From positions 1 to 35,179 of the forward strand of contig CAMVHW010000004.1 in NCBI GenBank assembly GCA_947167395.1: DNA of 35,179 bases. Direction: 5' to 3'. The position numbers were made by a program, and so were the translations under genes. The notes under the pieces are model-generated. The model had not been told where the DNA came from. It searched no databases and saw only the letters and a list, made by a program, of their open reading frames with translations. This stretch comes from an uncultured Bacteroidales bacterium (GTDB lineage: Bacteria; Bacteroidota; Bacteroidia; Bacteroidales; Paludibacteraceae). Positions 1 through 7,936 of this stretch are shown in pieces. Every line of letters begins with the position of its first letter. Positions within the stretch are counted from its first letter, which is position 1.

Positions 1-3000
1 GTTCTTACCCACTACCTGCCAACGATAGCCCGTAAAACGATAGCCTCCGTTAAACTGTTCATTAAGCAAGGCAATGACGTGATCCCATTGCTGTTCCATT
101 ATCCACGACGGGTATTTGAGCGTGAAATCGGCTTCGTGGAACACATATCCGCAACTACCGCTATGGAATGCTATACGGAAACGATAAATATCGGGACGAG
201 TATAATTAGTGCCTGTATGAGCCGGTATAGGAATACGGATATCGGAAGAGAAAGGTATGTTGTTTTGGTCAACAAAGCCGCGTTGGTATGCCTTGTCGTC
301 AAGGAAGCGCAAGGAATAACTATCAGGCGGGGCACCTGTAAAGTAAGTTTTCAGTACCAGTTCCTCAGCATCGGCACAATCGCTGCTAACCTCAATAGAG
401 AGAACACGTGTGGAGTCGAACACTTGCAGGTCAAGCACAGTAATCTCCGACCTGCCTACTTGCATATCTTTGAGAGTGTCGGTCATAAGGGTATTGCGAT
501 AATACCACCGGTTGCGGAAATATATGCTATCACCTCGACATATCTTATATGTGAGCGTGTCGTAAGTGGTAGGAATTATATTCAGTTGCAACCTATAAAC
601 CGAGTCTATACAGCCTTTCTGCAAGTCGTAGGTGAAGTCTTCATAATTACCTGATTGTAAGTATGGCTGATTGCGCCATATATATGGCAGGTCATAGTCG
701 GCAACATTGACTCTCAAGGCTTCGGCGTATGAGCGTTGGTTGAGCGTGAGGTTGAGCACAGTGAGCGAATCGCAGCCGAAACGATTAAGGTTATGTATGC
801 GGTGAGTACCCGGTGAGGAAACATACTTGTCTCCAAATCGTATGCTATCGCCTTGACAGATAGAGGCATATATAGTATCAAACGAGGGGAAGGCTGTATC
901 CACACGCACACGATAGACAGAGTCCAACCCAAAGCGTGTCCACTGTTCAATGCGATAATAACCGGCATCCTGTATGTCTGTTTGACCAAGATGCAGTTGC
1001 TCGTTAACGCAACGATAGATATGGTCTATCTCCGAGCATTTCTGCGTCAGCACATAGTGAGTGCGTATTATGCTATCACAACCGCAGGAAATAGATTTGA
1101 GCGTGTCGCTGATTATCTGTGCCTTGTAGTACAACTGTCCTTTATGTACAAACGGGAACTCGTCGGGACAAACCAATATGGTAGTGTCGGAATAATACAC
1201 TTCCTTGCCGTACAAGGTCAGTTCGTATATACTATCGCAACCTGCCGATGACACAAGACGGTCGTAATAGACACCCGAGTACTTGAAGACGGTGTCGTTT
1301 CTATGCCCACGCCATACATAACCCTCGTTGAGGCAGAAAGAGTCACGCTGTTGGATATAATAGGTCTGTCCCTTACGCACTATATAGTGCAGCACGCTAT
1401 CACAACCGGATATTTTAGAAGCCAATGTGTCATAATAATTGCCCGGCTTGTCTATAACCTCACCGCGAATACGTACCACATCGTCATTACATAGCGAAAT
1501 AGGTATGACTGTTTCTTTTATACGCGGATAGATAAGGAGGTGTGTCCATATAATACTATCGTAACCCAAAGGCGAGAGTATGGTGTCTTTGAATACGGTT
1601 GAAGTGCGGTACTCACGTCCGTGGTGTATATATGGGAAGTCGGGCGAGCCGTAACACATAGTAACCGTATCTTCGTGGAAATGCGGGTAAAGCATGTGCA
1701 AATGCAAACGAATAACGCTGTCACAACCGTTCACGGTCTTTCCTCTTAACACATAGGTACCCGGCAGGTGGAGACTGAGTGTATCGAAATGATAGGTCTC
1801 ACCTTCGATGATAGTATCGTACCTATCCACAGCAACAGTGGGGAAGGCATTGACCACATAACGCACCACACTATCGCAACCTATTGAATTAAGCAGTGTG
1901 TCATAGAACACGCACGGAGCCATATACTCTTTCTCACGGAAGAAATAGGGTTCGCCTTGACAAGTGGAAACATTGACAGAGATAACTTCCGATGCTGTAC
2001 CGCGATTGACTATATAGTGCAATATACTATCACAACCCGATATCTTGGACGACAATGTGTCATAGTAGTTTCCGGGCTCACTGACAGTACGACCATTAAT
2101 CCATATTATATCTTTATTGCACAGGATAACGGGTATCACCGTTTCTTCTATACGCGGATAGACGAGCAAGTGCGTCCATACGATACTGTCATAGCCCATC
2201 GGAGTGAGGAACGTGTCCTTAAAGAGGGTTGACTGACGATACTCGCGACCAAAATGTATGTAGGGGAAGTCAGGTGAGTCGTAGCACAGAGTAATGGTGT
2301 CCTCTCTGTAATAAGGACGTAGAACGTGCAAATGCATACGTACAATACTATCGCAGCCGCGAGAGGTCTTACCACGGTGAATATGAGTGCCTTCCGAGCG
2401 AATCAACTCACCGTCAAAATCGTAAGCCTGTCCTTCTATAATGGTGTCATAGCGGTCTATGCTTACCGAGGGGAAGGTATTAACCACAAAGCGCACCACG
2501 CTATCGCAACCAGCAGCATTGAGCAAAGTGTCGTTAATAACGCAGGGAGTCTTATACTCCTTATTACGGAAGAAATAAGGTTCGCCTTCGCAAGTGGATA
2601 TCTGTATCGTAGTCAATGGCGAAGGTATGCCGTAATTGACAACATAGTGCAATATACTATCGCAGCCTGTTATTTGGGACGATAATGTATCGTAATAATT
2701 ACCTGGATTATTGATACTCTGACCGTTAATCCATACCACATCGTTATTACACAGGGCAACGGGAATCACCGTTTCTTCTATACGCGGATAGACTACGAGG
2801 TGTGTCCATACTATGCTGTCATAGCCCATCGGGGTATGGAAAGTGTCCTTAAAGAGCGTTGACTGACGATACTCGCGACCAAAATGTATGTAGGGGAAGT
2901 CAGGTGAGTCGTAGCACAGAGTAATGGTGTCCTCACTGAAATAAGGACGAAGAACGTGCAAGTGCATACGCACTATGCTATCGCAGCCGTGAGAGGTCTT

Positions 3001-6000
3001 ACCACGGTGAATATGAGTACCTTCCGAGCGAATCAACTCGCCGTCAAAATCGTAAGACTGACCCTCTATAATAGTGTCATAGCGGTCTATGCTCACCGAA
3101 GGGAAGGTATTAACCACAAAGCGCACCACGCTGTCGCAACCCGCAACATTGAACAAAGTGTCGTTAATAACGCACGGGGTCTTATACTCCTTATTACGGA
3201 AGAAATAAGGTTCGCCTTCGCAAGTGGATACTTGTACTATGGTTAAAGGTGAAGGTGTGGCACGATTGACTATATAACGCACTATACTATCGCAGCCGTG
3301 AACAGAGGTCAGAGTATCGAAATAAGTGTATGAACGTCCGCTGCACACCGTAAGCATCTCCGTTACTATATATGCCGAATCGACATAGAGTTGCAGGTTA
3401 TAGATAGAGTCTGCCCCCTGAACGGTGGTATAACTCTGATTATAAAGCCCCGTTTCCGACAATGGTCTGCCAAACCACATATATGGCAGGTCGTCTGAAC
3501 ATACGTGTACCGTGTCGAAATATCGGTAGCCCTCTCTAACCGACAGATGCAAGCAATAGATTATACTATCGCAGTCAGCCAACACTTGAGAGCGAATCGT
3601 GTCGTAATAAGTACCATTATTAGTATATTCCTTACCTCGCCAAGTATATGAACTGCCGAAATTGATTTCCTCCCACTGATTGACAAAAGAGGTTTCCTCA
3701 AAAGTGAGAACAAGCATTACTATACTGTCACAACCAGACGAAGCATACAAGGTGTCATAATAAACGCCCGACTTGGTCAGTTCCTGTCCACGGAATGAAT
3801 AAGAGTCATCGTGGCATACTCGCACGTGTTTGGGCACAAGATATGAACTGACCACATTGAGGTGCAACTCGATTATGGAATCACAGCCGTGTATAGTACT
3901 CAGCCGCTCATAGAAGATATTAATGGTATCTAACTGCACCATATCCTCAAACACTTTTATTCCTCCCATAGTAAAGGGCAGGCGACTTGAACAGATAGTG
4001 GTGTCTATTCGTGTGCGAAGCGTATCGGCATTGACGATAACAAAGCGGTGAATTGTGTCGGGACCGACCTGATTACGATACTCGCCTATGGTGTCGTAAA
4101 CCACTCCGTCCACCTTTACCTCTCCTAACGGGCACAGATAAACGGTATCAGGTTCAGAGCATTTGGCAATAGTCAGTTGGAGAGTAAAGATACTGTCACA
4201 ACCTATTGAATTAACCAGCGTATCAGCCACTAAGGTGTCGCCCCAGAACTCTCTCTCGCGCCATAGGTATGGCAACGAATCGGAGCATAGAACCTTCTCC
4301 GTCATTTCGTTTTGCGACTCGCGAACCTCCAAGTCCAATATATAAATAACCGAGTCGCACTCAGCAAAGTTATCTCCCGAATAAGGCAAACGGTCATAAT
4401 AGCGATTAGCCATTTTCAGGCTCTTACCACGCCAGTCGTAAGTCTCGTTGGAGCATATCCAAGCCTTTTGGTAAATAGTATCTATGACACGCACATTAAC
4501 TATGGTGCGATATATACTGTCGCAACCGTCATTGGTTATGTACTTCTTCTCAAAAATACCGGATTCGGTTACGGTGTCGCCATAGATAACTATAAAGTCA
4601 CCAAGACATATATCGTGGTATTCGGTATGCTCAAAGACAGGTGTTACGTTAAGATTAAGACAACATATACTGTCGCAACCCTTGACAGTTAGTATTGAGT
4701 CATAATAAACGCCGGTGTCATAATAGTTTTTGCCGTGCCAGAGGTATGGTATATCGTTCTGACATATACGCACATTGATGCTATCCAATTTAGGTTTGCC
4801 CACCATCAATCGCAACTCGAACACACTGTCGCAACCATTAACAGTCGGCAATGTGTCAAAATACGAGCCTTCACGATTACAAGTCATTCCGCGCCATTCA
4901 TAGTAATCGCCTTCGCATATATACTTATCTTCCACATTATGATAGGTGGGATGGAAATGACTGACTACCTTGATTATAGAGTCGCAACCATACTGATTGA
5001 GAGTAGTGTCATAATAGACGGTAGGTATCACAAATACCCTATCACGATAGCGAATACTATCCCCCTGACAAGCATACAGGTGTAATTCGCTTGTCGTATT
5101 ACGGCAAAGAGTAAGTTGATAAACAGAGTCGCAACCGAATGCAGTCTGCAATGAGTCGTAGTAAATACCGGGTTCGCGCAACTCTCTGCCTCGCCAAGTA
5201 TAGGTATTCGTCCCCTGCAAAGAGCCGTATTCCTTAAACAAGTAGTTAGGCTCCACTTGCATTACGACAGTAATAATACTGTCGCAACCATTAACAGCAG
5301 GCACGGTGTCATAGAATGTTACCGGTGCAAAATAAGTCTTGCCTTTATATTGTATAGGTTCGTCTTCGCAAGTGCGCATAGTAAGAGTGGAACGCGGCAT
5401 AGTATTCTCCACATTGAGAATAATACGCACTATACTGTCGCAACCAGCAGCGGAAACAAGAGTGTCAATATAGATTCCTTTCTCTTTCAGTTCAACCCCG
5501 CCAAACCAATACGACTCACCGTAACAGAGATTGACGTTAAGCGTAGTGTAGCGAGGTGAGCCTACCGTCAGTGTCAGTTTAACCTGTTTCTCACAGCCGT
5601 GATCGGTTTGCGTTGACTGATAATAAACGCCCTCCTCGTATAATTTGCGGTCATAGAAAAGGAAAGTATCACCTTCGCATATAGTGGCAGTCTGCTCTTC
5701 TATTATGAAATGACTGTATGTTACCACCAAATGAACTATACTGTCACAACCATGAGAGGAAAGCAGCGTGTCGGTATATATACCCTGTTCGTCTATCGTC
5801 AGTTCACCGAACTTTATCGTTTCTCCCTCGCACAACTGCTTATACACCGTCTTTTCATAATCGTCATAAACCACCAAGTGTAAAGAGTATATACTATCAG
5901 CGTTAAGCACCGTCATATAAGGTATGTCATAATCGCCTGCATCGTTAAAGACGTGGTTCTGATAGGTATAAGGCATCTCGTGACGACAGAGTGCCACCGT

Positions 6001-6405
6001 GTCGAAGTGATGATAGGTAAAAGCCTCTCTTACATATAGTTCATATACCGAGTCGCAGCCCAAGACGGTATTGTAATACAGATGGTAAGTACCTGTTTTG
6101 TCATATACATCACCGTGCCATATCACAGGCTGACCGTCATATATAGTCAGCGTATCACGATAATAGTAAGACGGTGCTTCGTTTGCAACAATCCGATACA
6201 CGCTATCCAACTCGCCCGTTTCGGTATAAAGAGAATCGTAATAAACACCCTGCTTATCAATTGTTATTCCACGATAAACAATGGATTGAGTGGGACATAT
6301 ATTAACATACTCAACTATCAGTGTGTCATTAGCCTTCATTGGCAACGACAACGACGTGAATAGGCTTAATAATGCACAAGAAAGAATTATATAGAGTTTT
6401 TTCAT
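1..6405 (-). CDS. Giant secreted GCDS-repeat surface protein, C-terminus beyond window
   Basis: The minus-strand frame is open with no stop from the ATG at 6405 to the window edge, giving at least 2135 codons. The N-terminus (MKKLYIILSCALLSLF, then SLPMKA before Asn-Asp) is a signal peptide, so the product is exported. From about residue 35 to 1930 it is built of ~50-residue repeats: a G-C-D-S-[IV] turn, a short beta-like stretch, a C-x-G/N-[DE]-rich segment, a G-x-Y-x-D-T-L stretch, then the next GCDS. About 36 such turns can be counted. The last ~150 residues in the window lack the repeat and look like a distinct folded domain. Repeats of this kind are known from large Bacteroidota cell-surface proteins, often type IX secretion substrates, but the sorting signal would lie outside the window. 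It follows a beta-barrel gene by 28 bp and is probably cotranscribed with it. The exact function (adhesion or matrix) is inference. Confidence 0.93.
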   Translation of the reverse strand, partial: MKKLYIILSCALLSLFTSLSLPMKANDTLIVEYVNICPTQSIVYRGITIDKQGVYYDSLYTETGELDSVYRIVANEAPSYYYRDTLTIYDGQPVIWHGDVYDKTGTYHLYYNTVLGCDSVYELYVREAFTYHHFDTVALCRHEMPYTYQNHVFNDAGDYDIPYMTVLNADSIYSLHLVVYDDYEKTVYKQLCEGETIKFGELTIDEQGIYTDTLLSSHGCDSIVHLVVTYSHFIIEEQTATICEGDTFLFYDRKLYEEGVYYQSTQTDHGCEKQVKLTLTVGSPRYTTLNVNLCYGESYWFGGVELKEKGIYIDTLVSAAGCDSIVRIILNVENTMPRSTLTMRTCEDEPIQYKGKTYFAPVTFYDTVPAVNGCDSIITVVMQVEPNYLFKEYGSLQGTNTYTWRGRELREPGIYYDSLQTAFGCDSVYQLTLCRNTTSELHLYACQGDSIRYRDRVFVIPTVYYDTTLNQYGCDSIIKVVSHFHPTYHNVEDKYICEGDYYEWRGMTCNREGSYFDTLPTVNGCDSVFELRLMVGKPKLDSINVRICQNDIPYLWHGKNYYDTGVYYDSILTVKGCDSICCLNLNVTPVFEHTEYHDICLGDFIVIYGDTVTESGIFEKKYITNDGCDSIYRTIVNVRVIDTIYQKAWICSNETYDWRGKSLKMANRYYDRLPYSGDNFAECDSVIYILDLEVRESQNEMTEKVLCSDSLPYLWREREFWGDTLVADTLVNSIGCDSIFTLQLTIAKCSEPDTVYLCPLGEVKVDGVVYDTIGEYRNQVGPDTIHRFVIVNADTLRTRIDTTICSSRLPFTMGGIKVFEDMVQLDTINIFYERLSTIHGCDSIIELHLNVVSSYLVPKHVRVCHDDSYSFRGQELTKSGVYYDTLYASSGCDSIVMLVLTFEETSFVNQWEEINFGSSYTWRGKEYTNNGTYYDTIRSQVLADCDSIIYCLHLSVREGYRYFDTVHVCSDDLPYMWFGRPLSETGLYNQSYTTVQGADSIYNLQLYVDSAYIVTEMLTVCSGRSYTYFDTLTSVHGCDSIVRYIVNRATPSPLTIVQVSTCEGEPYFFRNKEYKTPCVINDTLFNVAGCDSVVRFVVNTFPSVSIDRYDTIIEGQSYDFDGELIRSEGTHIHRGKTSHGCDSIVRMHLHVLRPYFSEDTITLCYDSPDFPYIHFGREYRQSTLFKDTFHTPMGYDSIVWTHLVVYPRIEETVIPVALCNNDVVWINGQSINNPGNYYDTLSSQITGCDSILHYVVNYGIPSPLTTIQISTCEGEPYFFRNKEYKTPCVINDTLLNAAGCDSVVRFVVNTFPSVSIDRYDTIIEGQAYDFDGELIRSEGTHIHRGKTSRGCDSIVRMHLHVLRPYYREDTITLCYDSPDFPYIHFGREYRQSTLFKDTFLTPMGYDSIVWTHLLVYPRIEETVIPVILCNKDIIWINGRTVSEPGNYYDTLSSKISGCDSILHYIVNRGTASEVISVNVSTCQGEPYFFREKEYMAPCVFYDTLLNSIGCDSVVRYVVNAFPTVAVDRYDTIIEGETYHFDTLSLHLPGTYVLRGKTVNGCDSVIRLHLHMLYPHFHEDTVTMCYGSPDFPYIHHGREYRTSTVFKDTILSPLGYDSIIWTHLLIYPRIKETVIPISLCNDDVVRIRGEVIDKPGNYYDTLASKISGCDSVLHYIVRKGQTYYIQQRDSFCLNEGYVWRGHRNDTVFKYSGVYYDRLVSSAGCDSIYELTLYGKEVYYSDTTILVCPDEFPFVHKGQLYYKAQIISDTLKSISCGCDSIIRTHYVLTQKCSEIDHIYRCVNEQLHLGQTDIQDAGYYRIEQWTRFGLDSVYRVRVDTAFPSFDTIYASICQGDSIRFGDKYVSSPGTHRIHNLNRFGCDSLTVLNLTLNQRSYAEALRVNVADYDLPYIWRNQPYLQSGNYEDFTYDLQKGCIDSVYRLQLNIIPTTYDTLTYKICRGDSIYFRNRWYYRNTLMTDTLKDMQVGRSEITVLDLQVFDSTRVLSIEVSSDCADAEELVLKTYFTGAPPDSYSLRFLDDKAYQRGFVDQNNIPFSSDIRIPIPAHTGTNYTRPDIYRFRIAFHSGSCGYVFHEADFTLKYPSWIMEQQWDHVIALLNEQFNGGYRFTGYRWQVVGKN
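600..6260 (-). repeat. Degenerate ~150-bp protein-coding repeat array (GCDS units)
   Basis: On the plus strand the reverse complement of the G-C-D-S codons (variants of CTATCGCAACC or CTGTCACAGCC) recurs about every 145-165 bp. Examples lie near 1075, 1235, 1400, 2030, 2350, 2510, 3290, 4195, 4525, 4680, 4835, 5280, 5440, 5750 and 6050. Some units replace GCDS with GYDS (near 1555, 2190 and 2820), GADS (near 3410), ECDS (near 4355) or GCEK (near 5595). Nucleotide identity between most units is low, while the amino-acid pattern persists, which suggests old repeats kept under protein-level selection. Confidence 0.9.
1376..3265 (-). repeat. Three tandem 630-bp higher-order repeats (1376-2005, 2006-2635, 2636-3265)
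   Basis: Three consecutive segments of exactly 630 bp (210 codons) each hold the same four different GCDS-type units in the same order. Anchor sequences recur at this spacing: gaagtgcggtactc at 1601, and gactgacgatactc at 2231 and 2861. The TATAGTGCA-type stretch near 1381 recurs near 2011 and 2641. The two right-hand copies are nearly identical over about 390 bp (2231-2625 against 2861-3255), while the left copy is clearly more diverged. The period is a multiple of three, so the reading frame is kept. In protein terms the blocks cover about residues 1047-1677. Confidence 0.93.
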
Positions 6406-6433
6406 AGTCTAAAAAAAAAGGATTACTATTCTC

Positions 6434-7384
6434 TTATTCGTAACACTGACAACCTCTATGCCAAGTACCCGTAATACCTGTTCGGCTGCCGCCAAGCATA
6501 TAAGTAAATTTAACACCTATCAAGAAAGGTGCAACACGCTGATTGATTCCATCATTGGAATAGTAGTAAGGTCGCACCTGCGGCTCTACGGCACTGACAC
6601 TGCCGGTCAAGTCTGTCTTGAAGGTTACGTGTTCCGCAGTCTGACCCTTGGGAACAACCGAATTGACACTATACTCAAAATAAAAACCTACTTTGAGCAA
6701 CTGACATGTCTGACTGCGAGTACGCACATTGGACAACACGTCATAGCCCAACTCACCTATCACAGCACCGTTAATAGCCATATTGACCGAATAATCGGCA
6801 GCAAAACTACCCGTCCCATAGCCTAACTCCTCATAATTGACCAAGCCCTGTTGATACTTTTCGGAGTAATCGCCGCTAAGAGAGAAAGTGCCGTTTGTGT
6901 GAACAGTGGAACCAACCGAACGAAAACCGACCTTCAAACCGCCGCCCACATAGAAACCGTTGTAATAATAACCTAACAGCAACGGAACTTCCAACTGGCG
7001 GAAACTAATTTGGTCTTTTTGTGAAAAATTATAGTTGAGTTTGGTTACGACACCATATATATCCTCACCCTGCAAAGGTTTAGGCGAGAAGTTGAGGCTC
7101 ACCGACGAGGACTGCATCGACATCTGTGCGCCCATACTCATCCAGAACTTACTGCGTCTGAACTCATATCCGGCACCTACCAATCCGCCCACATTGCCCA
7201 ATACATTCACATCGGCATTATGGGTGGCAATAGCCGAATAGCCCACCCCGCCCGACAGGTAGAAAAAGTGGTAGTTATCCTCATTACCTTTGCGCCGTTG
7301 AGCATACACAGGCTCAATACAAGCAAAAAAGGCAAATATAGTTATCAACAAAAAAGGTACTTTTCTCATATTTCGGTTGTTCAT
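6434..7384 (-). CDS. Outer-membrane beta-barrel protein, partner of the giant repeat protein
   Basis: This is a 316-residue protein with an N-terminal signal peptide ending in PVYA followed by Gln. The start at 7384 gives the longest frame, but the Met at 7369 (MRKVPFLLITIF) makes a more normal signal peptide and may be the true start. The mature part alternates polar and aromatic residues and is glycine-rich (for example YLSGGVGYSA, GYYYNGFYVGGGLKVGF, GVKFTYMLGG), as expected of an outer-membrane beta-barrel of the porin-like/PorT-like class. It ends 28 bp before the giant secreted protein on the same strand, with a good promoter upstream, so the two probably form an operon. Acting as an anchor or assembly factor for the giant protein is inference. 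No enzyme motif is visible. Confidence 0.8.
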   Translation of the reverse strand: MNNRNMRKVPFLLITIFAFFACIEPVYAQRRKGNEDNYHFFYLSGGVGYSAIATHNADVNVLGNVGGLVGAGYEFRRSKFWMSMGAQMSMQSSSVSLNFSPKPLQGEDIYGVVTKLNYNFSQKDQISFRQLEVPLLLGYYYNGFYVGGGLKVGFRSVGSTVHTNGTFSLSGDYSEKYQQGLVNYEELGYGTGSFAADYSVNMAINGAVIGELGYDVLSNVRTRSQTCQLLKVGFYFEYSVNSVVPKGQTAEHVTFKTDLTGSVSAVEPQVRPYYYSNDGINQRVAPFLIGVKFTYMLGGSRTGITGTWHRGCQCYE

Positions 7385-7440
7385 TGATTGCGTAGTTGTC
7401 TAATAAATTAAGAGTTACAAAACGTTGATAAATCAAGCCG

Positions 7441-7470
7441 CAAAAATAAATCTTTTCACTGATATACAAA
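7441..7470 (-). promoter_or_regulatory. Bacteroidota-type promoter for barrel plus giant-protein unit
   Basis: On the minus strand, TTTG (7470-7467) is followed after 18 nt by TATTTTTG (7448-7441). This matches the known Bacteroidota consensus of TTTG and TAnnTTTG. The predicted start lies about 50 bp before the barrel gene. Confidence 0.7.
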
Positions 7471-7481
7471 AAAAGATAAAC

Positions 7482-7515
7482 TTTTTTTCATATCAAGCGA
7501 ATAATGATATTTTTG
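7482..7515 (+). promoter_or_regulatory. Probable promoter for rsfS-ftsH operon
   Basis: TATTTTTG at 7508-7515 fits the TAnnTTTG element. Only a T-run (7482-7488) lies at the upstream position, so the -33 box is weak. The site is about 50 bp upstream of the rsfS start. Confidence 0.55.
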
Positions 7516-7567
7516 CACCCGATTTAAGTATGCCGTTTATTTGAATTTAATCACACTATATATTTGA

Positions 7568-7936
7568 ATGAAAAAAGAAGATGTAACCACCCCTATGTTG
7601 ATAGAACACATCATAGAGGGTATTCGCAACAAAAAGGGTAAGCAGATTGTGTCTATCGATCTTTCCAAAGTACCCGAAGCCCCGGTAGAAGCAATGATAA
7701 TAGCCGAAGGAGGCAGTACCACACAAGTTAACGCCATCGTGGACGAAATAGACGACTACGTGCGTACACAAACCCATATTCACCCGTTTGCCATTGACGG
7801 CAAAAAGAACGGAGAATGGGTCGCTATGGACTATGGCACGGTATTTGTTCATATTATGACACGTATGATGAGAAACTTTTATGATATAGAAAACCTTTGG
7901 AACGATGGAACAACAACCGAATATCCCGACGAATAA
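7568..7936 (+). CDS. rsfS: Ribosomal silencing factor RsfS (Iojap family)
   Basis: This 122-residue protein matches the RsfS/Iojap/DUF143 family in length and pattern. It has an N-terminal helix, then VSIDLSKVPEAP-like text, and a C-terminal WVAMDYGTVFVHIM segment that is the family hallmark (W-x-x-x-D-[YF]-G-x-[IV]-[VI]-H). In other bacteria the protein binds ribosomal protein L14 (uL14) and blocks subunit joining under starvation. Its last 32 bp overlap the start of ftsH in another frame, so the two are translationally close. The rsfS-ftsH pairing is common in Bacteroidota. Confidence 0.93.
   Translation: MKKEDVTTPMLIEHIIEGIRNKKGKQIVSIDLSKVPEAPVEAMIIAEGGSTTQVNAIVDEIDDYVRTQTHIHPFAIDGKKNGEWVAMDYGTVFVHIMTRMMRNFYDIENLWNDGTTTEYPDE

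Noticed and set aside
1376-3265. Possible CRISPR or intergenic satellite because of regular repeats
   Set aside because: The units are in-frame coding sequence with a ~150-bp or 630-bp period and protein-level conservation; no short identical repeats with unique spacers exist.
79-6363. Many plus-strand open frames of 60-190 codons opposite the giant gene, some repeating each other
   Set aside because: They lie codon-on-codon opposite the giant minus-strand gene, and their repeats mirror its repeats. They lack signal peptides, domain motifs and promoters.
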